From Rhizobiaceae bacterium (GTDB lineage: Bacteria > Pseudomonadota > Alphaproteobacteria > Rhizobiales > Rhizobiaceae): a DNA stretch of 37,910 nucleotides. The notes under the pieces are model-generated. The model did not search any database, was not told the origin of the DNA, and saw nothing but the letters and a program-made list of their open reading frames with translations. This document shows, in pieces, positions 1 to 9,548 of this stretch (position 1 is the stretch's first letter; the number at the start of each line of letters is the position of its first letter). The position numbers and the translations under genes are program-made. The stretch covers positions 1-37,910 of the forward strand of contig JAIXSF010000149.1 in the NCBI GenBank assembly GCA_027484835.1. Direction: 5' to 3'.

Positions 1-10
1 CTTACAGTGT

Positions 11-284
11 TTGCACCAGGACTTCCGATGTTCGCATCAACCTCGCAAGACCGCCCTCACCGGGGGCTTACTCTTTTGCTGGCGGATGGGGGGGAGTTAC
101 GATAGCAACGCCATCCGGGCCAAGGCGGCCGAACGAGGGGCTTGGGCCAACATCCCGCCGAAAGCCAACCGCAAGGGAAGCGTCTCATTCTCAGACTGGG
201 TCTACAGGCAACGCAATCTCGTGGAACGGTTCTTCAACAGGATCAAACACTTCCGAGGCATCGCCACCCGTCACGACAAAAACC
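11..284 (+). pseudogene. IS5-family (IS427-like) transposase C-terminal fragment
   Basis: Translation contains YDSNAIRAKAAERGAWANIPPKANRKGSVSFSDWVYRQRNLVERFFNRIKHFRGIATRHDK, characteristic of IS5-family DDE transposases; sequence stops matching after ...TRHDK. Confidence 0.8.
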
Positions 285-452
285 AACACTCAATCCCATC
301 GAGATGGCGTTTTCCAAGCTCAAGACACTCCTGCGAAAACAGAAGGCAAGAACCTAAAATGACCTCTGGAAAGCCGTCGGAAAAGTCTGCGATCTCTTCA
401 CACAAGAGGAATGCTGGAACTATTTCAAACACGTAGGATGCGCTACAGGGTA
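284..452 (+). pseudogene. IS630-family transposase C-terminal remnant with in-frame stop
   Basis: Frame of ORF 142..357 reads LNPIEMAFSKLKTLLRKQKART*NDLWKAVGKVCDLFTQEECWNYFKHVGCATG*, a typical IS630/DDE_3 C-terminus interrupted by TAA. Confidence 0.75.
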
Positions 453-1481
453 AGGGCCCGACGCTCTAATTATATGAATCAACTCGGTAACATGATCCGG
501 CGACGTCTCCGGATGAATTCCGTGGCCAAGGTTGAAGATGAAGGGCCCATTTTCCAGTCCTTCGAGCAGATGTTGCGCGGCATCCCTAAGCGCGGAACCG
601 CCTACCAAAAGGCGCAGGGGGTCTAAATTGCCCTGAACAGGGCCTTGCTTCTGCAACTCAGCGATGAAGGATAGCGGCTGGGTCCAATCTACCCCGAGAC
701 AATCCGCACCAGTGCGATCCCGGACATCTCGAAGCTTCACGCCTGCACCTCTTATGAACACTATGATCCTCGCTTGTGGCCTTTGTGACTTCACCAAGTA
801 AATCATCCGTGCGATCGGCGCGATGGAAAACTGATCGAAATCCTCTTCACCGAGAACATCGGCCCACGATTCAAAAATCTGCAGTACGTCGGCACCTGCG
901 TCAAACTGCCGAATCAGATAATCGGCAGAGACATCCGCGAGCAGGGACAAAAGCCGATTGAACGACTTGCGGTGTGCGTGCGCAAACTTTCGCGCGGGCA
1001 AATGATCGGCAGTCCCCTGACCCGCCACCATGTAAGTTGCGACGGTCCAAGGTGCACCACAGAAGCCAATCAAAGTCTTATCGTCGCCAAGATCTCTTCG
1101 GGCTAACCGGATTGCCTCGAATACTGGCATCAAGTGTTCGCTTATGCCTCCCACATTAAGCGCGGCTATCCGATCGCAATCGACAGGTGTCAGTGTGGGT
1201 CCACGGCTCTCAGAAAATTTCACCCCGCAACCCAAAGAGTCAGGAATCACTAGAATGTCCGAGAACAAGATTGCAGCATCGAGATTATATCTGCGCACAG
1301 GCTGAAGCGTGACCTCAGCAGCCAGTCTGGGCGTATAACAGAGGTCAAGAAATGACCCCACTGAGGCTCGTATTTCCCGATATTCAGGAAGATGCCGGCC
1401 TGCTTGGCGCATAAGCCACACAGGAGGCGGCCATTTCCGATTACCGTCGACAACACTTAAGACTTTCTTTTCCGAATCCAT
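420..1481 (-). CDS. hemE: Uroporphyrinogen decarboxylase
   Basis: 353 aa; MRQAGRHLPEYR, GFCGAPWTVATYMVAG, QGNLDPLRLL, FNLGHGIHPETSPDHV motifs of HemE. Confidence 0.93.
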   Translation of the reverse strand: MDSEKKVLSVVDGNRKWPPPVWLMRQAGRHLPEYREIRASVGSFLDLCYTPRLAAEVTLQPVRRYNLDAAILFSDILVIPDSLGCGVKFSESRGPTLTPVDCDRIAALNVGGISEHLMPVFEAIRLARRDLGDDKTLIGFCGAPWTVATYMVAGQGTADHLPARKFAHAHRKSFNRLLSLLADVSADYLIRQFDAGADVLQIFESWADVLGEEDFDQFSIAPIARMIYLVKSQRPQARIIVFIRGAGVKLRDVRDRTGADCLGVDWTQPLSFIAELQKQGPVQGNLDPLRLLVGGSALRDAAQHLLEGLENGPFIFNLGHGIHPETSPDHVTELIHIIRASGPYPVAHPTCLK

Positions 1482-1508
1482 TTCCGGGTACTTCCTGATA
1501 AACGAACG

Positions 1509-2963
1509 CTATGCCACGCGAGCGCGACCACGGTACGCCTGAGCAAGCCCGAACTTTGCGATGAGTTCGGAGAGTGCGTCTGCGCGCTCCCGAAGACCAA
1601 AGGCAGCAGCTGAAGTCTGCTCCACCATCGCCGCATTCTGCTGCGTAAAATGATCGATCTGAAGCACCGCGGAATTGACTTCGCTCAGGCCGTTTGATTG
1701 CTCGCGTCCGGACGTGACAATTTCGTCGATCAGCTGGTTGATCGCAGTAACTTCTGCAACGATCTGGCTGAGCACCTCGCTGGTGCTGTTCATCAATTGA
1801 ACTCCATGGTCAACACGAGTAGAGCTCACATTGATGAGAGCTCGGATTTCTTTGGCGGCAGACGCGGAACGCTGTGCCAAGGCGCGCACTTCCGACGCAA
1901 CCACAGCGAAACCCTTTCCGGCATCTCCCGCCCGGGCAGCCTCGACACCTGCGTTCAATGCCAGCAGATTCGTTTGAAACGCAATTTCATCAATGACGGT
2001 GACGATTTGGGTGATCTGCTGTGAGCTTTGAGCGATGTCGTCAATCGCACTCTCGGCTTGCTGCACGATACTCTCGGAGCGGTCGGCGTCCGCGTTCGCC
2101 TGAGCAGCGACATCCTTGACCTTCAGCGCGTTGTCCAGCGAGCGCCGGGCTCCCGCAGTTATGGCGTCCAGCGCGGCGGAAGCTTCTTTCAACGACGCCG
2201 CCTCGCTTTCCGTCCTTCGCGCCAGATCTTGCACAGCAGCAGCGATATCATCGGTTCCCGACAGAATATCATTCGATGTCGCGCTGATATGCGTCATGGC
2301 TTGCAGCAGGGTTGCCACCGCCGCGTTGAAGTCACGTTTCGCATCCTCGGTCTTGGTAGGAACGTCATCAGCAATCTGGTAGGCTAGGTTCCTCTCTGCC
2401 AATTCCTTCAATGCAGTGCGGAGTATTTGCATCGAGATGCGATCATTCTCTGTATCCTCAGCACGTTTCTGATCAAACACGGCTCGCTCCGCATCAGCTT
2501 GCTGCACAAGCTCGGCAAAGAAATGGTACATTGCGACCGAGACATCCACGAACACTGATCGCATAAGGCTGTGAATGAATTCGTTTCGTTTCGCTCGGGG
2601 CTTCCAGCGACATTCATCCACCAGCGCTATCATCAACTCGGCCGCGTATGTGGAGTAGGTTGGCGACAGAAATTGCGGATAGTCGATTTCACGGGCGACA
2701 GCCGAGGCTATCTCGGCCTGGGCCTGGAAATACTCCGGCGAAAAAGTGCCGGAGACTATGTTCCTGAAGACGAGTTGTTCCTTTCTGAGCACCTCGTCGT
2801 CGAGACCTTGAAAATTCGGCATGGTAACAGCGTATGTGGCCGTCAACACGTCTCTGAGGCGCGGCTCAAGCAGTGAAAGAACGATAGTCCCGGTTTTTTG
2901 CTGTTCCGCGGTCCATGGTGTGATCTGATCCTCGATCTTTTTCAACGTCTGCCCCCCGGTCAA
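1509..2963 (-). CDS. Methyl-accepting chemotaxis protein with globin-like (globin-coupled-sensor type) N-terminal domain
   Basis: C-terminal half has MCP signalling hairpin ([49 protein letters not shown]); N-terminal ~150 aa helical, resembling protoglobin/HemAT sensors; no transmembrane segment apparent. Confidence 0.85.
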   Translation of the reverse strand: MTGGQTLKKIEDQITPWTAEQQKTGTIVLSLLEPRLRDVLTATYAVTMPNFQGLDDEVLRKEQLVFRNIVSGTFSPEYFQAQAEIASAVAREIDYPQFLSPTYSTYAAELMIALVDECRWKPRAKRNEFIHSLMRSVFVDVSVAMYHFFAELVQQADAERAVFDQKRAEDTENDRISMQILRTALKELAERNLAYQIADDVPTKTEDAKRDFNAAVATLLQAMTHISATSNDILSGTDDIAAAVQDLARRTESEAASLKEASAALDAITAGARRSLDNALKVKDVAAQANADADRSESIVQQAESAIDDIAQSSQQITQIVTVIDEIAFQTNLLALNAGVEAARAGDAGKGFAVVASEVRALAQRSASAAKEIRALINVSSTRVDHGVQLMNSTSEVLSQIVAEVTAINQLIDEIVTSGREQSNGLSEVNSAVLQIDHFTQQNAAMVEQTSAAAFGLRERADALSELIAKFGLAQAYRGRARVA

Positions 2964-3263
2964 ACACCGCTCAAACTGCGGCCACTTTTGTCGTGGAAAA
3001 ATAATCTCTATGCCTTCTTAATATAACGTGTATCAAATTTAGAAACGTTTCGCACCATACGAAACATGGCGCATAACCAAAAATCTTACAGACGACCTGG
3101 TGACGCATGCAGGCTGGCAAATGCCGAGCACTCAGCCCGAACGGAAGTCGATTGCGAAGGCCAATTTCTGCTGCCGATTGCAGCCGAGGAAGGTAAGCGC
3201 GACATCCCCTCCCCGCTGCCGTGAGAACAGCAAACTTCACCAAACGGTCGTTCCACTCGGCTG

Positions 3264-4631
3264 CTAGCCCCGAGCTTCCGACACGCGCTTTTGCTCGCCA
3301 TCCAGCACCTTCTCCATCTCGATCAGAACTTTCTCGAGCCGAACGAGAATTTCCTTCACTTCGTCCGCCGCGATCGTCAAAGGCGGAGTAAGGAGGATAG
3401 AGTTATTGAGAGGTGCCACGCCGGCCGGATAGACGATGAGGCCCAATGTGCGGCATAACTCCGTGAACCTCGCGGATACCATAAAATCCGTGCTCGGAGG
3501 CTCGAGAGTGTCGCGATCCAGTACGAACTCGAAACCCCACAGAAGGCCCCGTCCTCTGACATCGATCATATGCCTGAATCTCTGCGACAAAGTTCGAAGG
3601 CCTGCGCTGAGTTCGTCCCCCCTTTGTCGAACATTGTCGAGAACGTCATTCGATTGCATGTAGTCGAGAACCGCAAGGCAGGTCGCCGCGCTCAAAGGGT
3701 TTCCGGAGAAGGTGTGCCCAAAAGGTGCATGACCGCTCCCCTGGCGAATGGATTCCACGAGCCCCTCCCTCATCAGCACGGCGGCCATCGGAGTGTAGCC
3801 AGCGCTCAATCCCTTGCCGACGAGGAGTATGTCGGGAACCACGTCGAGCCATTGAGATGCGAACCAGTCTCCCGTCCGTCCCATCCCGGAGATCACTTCA
3901 TCGAGAATGAGGAGAACATCGTACTTGTCGCAGATTTCGCGGACACGCCTGAAATAGCCCTCTGGTGGCATAAGAGCACCGCCAGCAGCCCCCACGATCG
4001 GCTCTGCTATGACGGCCGCGACAGTGTCAGGACCAGCCTCCAAAATGGCGTTTTCCCAGGCATCGGCGCATTGGCGATGATATTGCTCGATGCTAAGTCC
4101 CTTCGTCCGGCGCAATGTGTAAACTGGCGGCACAACTGGGAAGGGATGAAGGAGAGGTCCGTAATCCTTTCGGCGAACATCATGGCCGGACATCGACAAG
4201 GCCCCCATCGTCATACCGTGATAGCTGCGCTGGCGGCCGAGAATCTTGGTTTTCGAAGGCCTCCCCCGCTCCTTCCATATATGCAGTGCGACACGTATGG
4301 CATGCTCCGACGCCTCCGATCCACTGTTGAGGAAGAATGCATAGTTCAGGTCTCCCGGTGCAAGCTCGGTGAGGCGCGTGGCAAGCTCCTCAGCGGGCAA
4401 GCTGGTAAACTGTGTGCGGTAGGTGAACGCGACCTTTCGGAGCTGGGCGTCGATAGCGGATGCGATTTCCGGAACGCCATGCCCTATGTTGGCTGTCATT
4501 GCACCGGATGCGGCATCCAGATAGCTGCGTCCTTCGGTGTCGAACAGCCAGACACCCTTCCCGTGGTCCACGACAGGATATACAGCACCAAGGCTCTGCT
4601 TTATCAACGCCGACATCAAGTTTCTCCTCAT
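3264..4631 (-). CDS. Class III (PLP-dependent) aminotransferase
   Basis: 455 aa; LILDEVISGMGRTGDWFASQWLDVVPDILLVGKGLSAGYTPMAAVL active-site motif, SGSEASEHAIRVA. Confidence 0.9.
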   Translation of the reverse strand: MRRNLMSALIKQSLGAVYPVVDHGKGVWLFDTEGRSYLDAASGAMTANIGHGVPEIASAIDAQLRKVAFTYRTQFTSLPAEELATRLTELAPGDLNYAFFLNSGSEASEHAIRVALHIWKERGRPSKTKILGRQRSYHGMTMGALSMSGHDVRRKDYGPLLHPFPVVPPVYTLRRTKGLSIEQYHRQCADAWENAILEAGPDTVAAVIAEPIVGAAGGALMPPEGYFRRVREICDKYDVLLILDEVISGMGRTGDWFASQWLDVVPDILLVGKGLSAGYTPMAAVLMREGLVESIRQGSGHAPFGHTFSGNPLSAATCLAVLDYMQSNDVLDNVRQRGDELSAGLRTLSQRFRHMIDVRGRGLLWGFEFVLDRDTLEPPSTDFMVSARFTELCRTLGLIVYPAGVAPLNNSILLTPPLTIAADEVKEILVRLEKVLIEMEKVLDGEQKRVSEARG

Positions 4632-4796
4632 CCATTTTACGCGCCCGACCCGGCCAGAGCCGTCGAGATTGTTCCTTGAGCGAGATCGGCCTGCTCACCG
4701 ATCGCGATCCAATTGCATAGCCACTCATATCCTTCGTGAGATCGAGGCGAGGCGCCCGTTGCCGAGGTAAGTGGATGATTCCCGACCAGCGTGGCG

Positions 4797-5837
4797 CTAG
4801 AACCTGTCGATGATCACCGCGCCAACGTCCTGGGAGCTATCGAGGTGCGGAAGAGCATTCGCAGCCTCTTCCAGGCTGATCGTTCGACCGATCAGTTTGT
4901 CCGGGTGCAGCTTGCCGGTCGTGATCATTGCCAGCATGTCGGCGTACCTGAACGGCTGCAGACCGTAGCTACCAATGATCTCAAGCTCACGCAAAACCAC
5001 ACGTCCCATTGGGATTGGAGGTAGCGCCTGATCACCTGCAAGCAGCCCTATCTGAACGTGCTTGCCGCGCTTGGTCAGGCATGCGATCGAGTTTCGGCAG
5101 GTCGTCATGCTTCCGAGCGCATCAACCGAGACATTCGCACCGCCTCCCGCCACATCTACAATTGCGCCGGGAACGTCAGGGGTTGTCCGGCCATTTATGA
5201 CGACTTCCGCTCCGAGTGCGGTGGCAAGCTGCAGCTTTTCATCGGTGATATCGACTGCGATGACACGGGCGCCAAGGGCGTTTGCAATCATGATCGCCGA
5301 AAGGCCGACTCCACCACATCCGTGAATGGCGACCCACTGCCCGGGCGCCACGCGAGCCTGATGGGCAATCGCCCGAAAAGCCGTCGCAAAGCGGCAGCCG
5401 AGACCCGCCGCAGTCGCAAAGTCGATCGATTCCGGCAAAGCAACCAGATTGGCGTCAGCGTGATCGATGGCAACACATTCAGCAAACGAACCCCAATGCC
5501 TGAAGCCTGGCTGGAATTGATCGTCACAGAGTTGATGATTGCCCGAGGAGCATTGCGCGCAGGTGCCGCAGACTCCCATGAACGGCATCGTGACGCGATC
5601 CCCCGCCTTCCAATTCCGCACCCCTCGCCCGACTTCCCTGATCACGCCTGCGAATTCGTGGCCCGGCACGTGTGGCAGGTTGATATCGTCGTCATGTCCA
5701 ACCCACCCATGCCAATCGCTCCGACACAGGCCAGTCGCCTTGACATCGATGACAACGCCCAGCTCGGCTGGTATAGGATCCGGAACCGTTTTGACAACGA
5801 TTTCACCTTTGAACTTCTCATATACCGCAGCACGCAT
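4797..5837 (-). CDS. Zinc-dependent alcohol dehydrogenase (MDR superfamily)
   Basis: 346 aa; GHEFAGVIREVGRGVRNWKAGDRV, CGTCAQCSSGNHQLC zinc site, HGCGGVGLSAIMIANALGARVIAVD Rossmann motif. Confidence 0.9.
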   Translation of the reverse strand: MRAAVYEKFKGEIVVKTVPDPIPAELGVVIDVKATGLCRSDWHGWVGHDDDINLPHVPGHEFAGVIREVGRGVRNWKAGDRVTMPFMGVCGTCAQCSSGNHQLCDDQFQPGFRHWGSFAECVAIDHADANLVALPESIDFATAAGLGCRFATAFRAIAHQARVAPGQWVAIHGCGGVGLSAIMIANALGARVIAVDITDEKLQLATALGAEVVINGRTTPDVPGAIVDVAGGGANVSVDALGSMTTCRNSIACLTKRGKHVQIGLLAGDQALPPIPMGRVVLRELEIIGSYGLQPFRYADMLAMITTGKLHPDKLIGRTISLEEAANALPHLDSSQDVGAVIIDRF

Positions 5838-6579
5838 CTCTCACTCCCAGCAGTTCCAACTCAGGTTCATTCATCGCACCAGCCCGCTTTCCGAACGGCT
5901 GCGGTCCGCAACAAGTATGGCGCCTCACCGACGCTATGTTTTGGTCGCCACCATTACGAGCCATTTGAGCTTTCGTAACACAGCGTTTCTTGTAAGGAAA
6001 CATGTGTTACAAACAATCACATGACGAAATCAACGAGATGTGGGGCCCTAGACACTAGCTTTCGAAGCAAAGGTTCGGCCTAACGCCGATAAGCGGAAAG
6101 GTTGGCGACCACGACCGGTTGGCCACTCCTCCACAGTTCCAGGCGCAAGGAATACGGCTCGTATCCGCTACACTCCTGGCGCGTGGTGTGTCTCTGGTTG
6201 TTTCAGGTGGCGCGGAGAGCTTATCTACCAAAAAAAGCACACAAAATTGCGAGAGCTTAGCGAGTTGTTGCGCGACTGTTTCCAATGATGTAAACATGTT
6301 TCGGAGGAAGCAAAAGGATAACGCCATCAGCAACACGGAGGCCGCAAAACAAAATCGGCTCCGAGAGATGTTGAAAGGATATCGAGGAAACGGAGGACGA
6401 GTGCTTTGGGATGGGGCTCTTGTCCAGAACCCGCAAGGATTACAATGACTCTCCTTCAATCGAGAAACAGATCGCTGTCTTCAGCCCAATCCGCACCTGG
6501 CTTGGCAAAGCTTGCACCGCCTCCGGTTCCCGCAGGTACCGCGCAGTCGAAAATCGTGGCGACTTGGGGAGGCGACAAA

Positions 6580-7125
6580 ATGAATGTCGAGAACGCCATC
6601 AGAACTCAGCGTAGCCAAAAGGGCATAAGTCTGAGGACGCTGGCCAATCATTTGGGAATCTCAGCGTCACAACTCTCAAAAATTGAGACTGGGAAATCCA
6701 AGCTTTCGGTCGATCTGGCGCTAAAAATCGCCGAGTTGCTTGAGGTTCCGGCTGCGAACTTCCTGTCGAGAGGCCGACCCGTAGCAAGCGGGCGGCGGAC
6801 GATCACCCGCGGCACGGCAAGTGAGGGCCAGACGACTCCTGGAATGCGTTTCACTCCGCTTTGCTCCGAATTCAAGGACCACAACAGTCTCTATTGGGTT
6901 GTGACGCTGTCCGCAACCAGCCTGGAGGAGAATGGAGGCTGGAGGCAACATCCGGGGCAGGAGTTCTTCTATGTGCTCTCCGGCCAGGCACAACTTTTGA
7001 GCCAGATTTATGAGCCTGCGACGCTTGATGCAGGGGACAGTATATTGTTCGACTCGGATCAGCCGCACGCCTATCTGGCCATTGGCGGACCTGCCAACGT
7101 CCTCATGATAAACAGCCTTCCCTGA
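6580..7125 (+). CDS. XRE-family transcriptional regulator with C-terminal cupin domain
   Basis: ORF 6406..7125, likely start at 6580 (MNVENAIRTQRSQKGISLRTLANHLGISASQLSKIETGKSKLS); HTH followed by cupin-like HPGQEFFYVLSGQAQLL...LDAGDSILFDSDQPHAY. Confidence 0.88.
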   Translation: MNVENAIRTQRSQKGISLRTLANHLGISASQLSKIETGKSKLSVDLALKIAELLEVPAANFLSRGRPVASGRRTITRGTASEGQTTPGMRFTPLCSEFKDHNSLYWVVTLSATSLEENGGWRQHPGQEFFYVLSGQAQLLSQIYEPATLDAGDSILFDSDQPHAYLAIGGPANVLMINSLP

Positions 7126-7231
7126 GTTTCTTGTCAGCACAGACGCTGTTCGCCGTGACGATCGCCAAAACATGAAGCCCGGTCGGGGCCGGCCTTCGCT
7201 GGCCCCGATCGGTAAAGCTCGGATGCATGCG

Positions 7232-8014
7232 TCACCGACCGAGGGATGTTGCGGCTTTTTCAATCCCGACGGCAATCACTTCCGCCATTTCCGAGACGGC
7301 GGATGAGTCATGGATCAGATCGTTTCGGACCTCGATGTAGGCGTTCGGAACGGCGATTGACAGACCATGCCGATCCAATGTGAACCAGTCGCTATCGGCA
7401 AAACTGTAGGGTTGGTTTTCCTCTACCGTAAACCGACGCTGAACGTCCATCGCCTGAATCAGAGGCAATGCAAGGCGGCCGTCACACTTCCACATGACAC
7501 CGATTTGACATGATCTGTAGACCGCCTCCCACACCGGCGAGAAGGAATGGATAGAGACGATCAATTTGCCGATGGGCCGTTCGCCTTCCAATAGATCTTC
7601 CAGGACACGCTCGACCGGAGATCTTGCGATCCTCTCCCGCCGGCACCTTTCCTCATCCGAAATATGCACGTTAGCCGGCACCGGAATGCCCCCCATATCG
7701 GGGCGAATGCAGCTAGGATCAGTGGCCTTGCGATTGTAATCGAGAAACAGCCTCGAATAGTTGGCAAGTACCGCTGTGGCTCCGAGGCGGTCCGCTACGG
7801 CGACCGTTAACTCCCTTGAGCCGATATCATGTGCGTAGTGAGTCTCGAAAAAGGCATCGTGCAAACCGAGGCCCCTCCAAGCAGCCGGGACTTGACTGCC
7901 CCCATGTTCACATAGCACCACGATGTCCGGGCGCCTCGCACCTTCAAGTACCGAAACCGCATCACTTGCGTAGGATGCGATCTCGGCTTCGCTCAACGTG
8001 ACGGGCTGGCTCAT
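7232..8014 (-). CDS. N-formylglutamate amidohydrolase family protein
   Basis: 260 aa; CEHGGSQVPAAW, HYAHDIGSRELTVAVADRLGATAVLANYSRLFLDYNR, SIHSFSPVW typical of the family. Confidence 0.85.
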   Translation of the reverse strand: MSQPVTLSEAEIASYASDAVSVLEGARRPDIVVLCEHGGSQVPAAWRGLGLHDAFFETHYAHDIGSRELTVAVADRLGATAVLANYSRLFLDYNRKATDPSCIRPDMGGIPVPANVHISDEERCRRERIARSPVERVLEDLLEGERPIGKLIVSIHSFSPVWEAVYRSCQIGVMWKCDGRLALPLIQAMDVQRRFTVEENQPYSFADSDWFTLDRHGLSIAVPNAYIEVRNDLIHDSSAVSEMAEVIAVGIEKAATSLGR

Positions 8015-9393
8015 TGCGGATTCCGGATATGAAACGACTTAACGTCCGTAACGCCGTAAAGACCTTCCTTGCCGTTTCCGCGGCCGAGTCCGGACATCTT
8101 CTGTCCACCCCACGGAAGATAGAGGTCAGCATGATCGCAACGATTGACGAAGACCGTACCGGCGTCCAGTTGATCCACAATCTGGAGGCCGGCATCGACG
8201 TCACGGGTCCACACGCTGGCCGTGAGCCCATATTGGTTGTCGTTCATCAGACGCACGGCTTCGTCATCGCTCTTTACGGTCTGCACGCAGGCAACGGGGC
8301 CGAAAGTCTCCTCCTGCATCACTGTCATCGTCCCGTCGACGTCGGTTAGAAGCGTCGGGGCAATGTAGCAATAAGCGTCTTTGACACCTGAGAGATTGAG
8401 TGGTTCCTCGGAATAGGCGGTTGCTCCCTTCATCAACGCGTCGGAAATTTGGCTGCGGATCAGTTCCGCTGCCGACTTCTTCACGACTGGCCCGACGGTT
8501 GCGTTGGGGTCGAGCGGGTTGCCAACCTTGTACTTCTTCATTTCCTGCTTGAAGCGAGCGAGGAACTGGTCGCGGATCGCCTCGTGAACATAGATGCGCT
8601 CGACGGAGCAACAGGACTGACCGGCATTTGAGAAGCAACCATCCGCGATATCCGTGACCGCCTGTTCGATATCCGCGTCGGCGCGCACATATGCTGGGTC
8701 TTTTCCGCCGAGCTCCAGATGGACGTGGGTGAGTGTCCCTGCGGCCGAGCGGTGGATGGAAAGTCCACCTGCGACAGAGCCGATGAAGTTGACCCCCTTC
8801 ATCCTGCCGGAGCGGATGATGCGATCGACCTGATCATGGCTCAGTTCCAGAACCTGAAACACACCTTCAGGTCCGCCGATTGTCTCATAGGCTTCCCGGA
8901 TGATCCGACCGACGTCGACGGTCTGCGCTGCATGCTTCAGGATTACGGCATTACCGCCGAGAAGAGGGGTCACGATCAGCCACGGAAGCAGTCCCACAGG
9001 ATAATTCCACGGCGCGATGGAAAGATGGACACCCTGGGGACTGCGGCGCGTGAACCGTTTGATCGAGGCATCGGAAGGATAAGGGTCGTCGCCGATCGCG
9101 TTGAGCGCCTCGATCTGGGTCACAGTGACGGCCTTGAAGCGCTGGGTTTCGTCGGCTTGCGCCACCGGACGGCCAATCGACAAGGTCAACGCGCGAGAAA
9201 GCTCATCCTTCCGACGGATGAGTTCATCGGCGAGAGCGATGACCAGCCTAGCACGCTCGTCCTTGGAGGAATTCCGCCAAGTTTCAAATGCCGACTCCGC
9301 TTTTGCAAGCGCCGTGTCAACGGCCAAGTCGCTGGCGGTGTCGACTGAAAGAATCTTCGATCCATCAATCGGGGAAACAACCTCGATGGGCAT
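8011..9393 (-). CDS. Aldehyde dehydrogenase (NAD-dependent)
   Basis: Start taken at MPIEVVSPIDGSK (ORF extends to 9471); APWNYPVGLLPWLIVTPLLGGNAVILKHA, HLELGGKDPAYV, NAGQSCCSVERIYV, QEETFGPVACVQTV. Confidence 0.9.
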   Translation of the reverse strand: MPIEVVSPIDGSKILSVDTASDLAVDTALAKAESAFETWRNSSKDERARLVIALADELIRRKDELSRALTLSIGRPVAQADETQRFKAVTVTQIEALNAIGDDPYPSDASIKRFTRRSPQGVHLSIAPWNYPVGLLPWLIVTPLLGGNAVILKHAAQTVDVGRIIREAYETIGGPEGVFQVLELSHDQVDRIIRSGRMKGVNFIGSVAGGLSIHRSAAGTLTHVHLELGGKDPAYVRADADIEQAVTDIADGCFSNAGQSCCSVERIYVHEAIRDQFLARFKQEMKKYKVGNPLDPNATVGPVVKKSAAELIRSQISDALMKGATAYSEEPLNLSGVKDAYCYIAPTLLTDVDGTMTVMQEETFGPVACVQTVKSDDEAVRLMNDNQYGLTASVWTRDVDAGLQIVDQLDAGTVFVNRCDHADLYLPWGGQKMSGLGRGNGKEGLYGVTDVKSFHIRNPQ

Positions 9394-9548
9394 TGTGCTC
9401 TCTCCTATCACAAATGTGTTGATATGGTCAGTTATGTTTCGTATAAAGCAACACGTTTCCAACAGCAACACGATTCTGCAACGAAATTGTTGTTTCGCAA
9501 CGGGGCTCTTGGTGGCGACTTCTCAAACGCGAAAAAGAGGGAGTTTAC

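Noticed and set aside
3570-4679. 369-aa plus-strand ORF opposite the aminotransferase
   Set aside because: Antisense shadow of a clear class III aminotransferase; no domain motifs.
5058-5978. 306-aa plus-strand ORF opposite the alcohol dehydrogenase
   Set aside because: Shadow ORF; the minus-strand ADH explains the region.
6055-6459. Overlapping ORFs on both strands in the ADH-XRE intergenic region
   Set aside because: No recognisable protein motifs; region better explained as a long regulatory intergenic segment.
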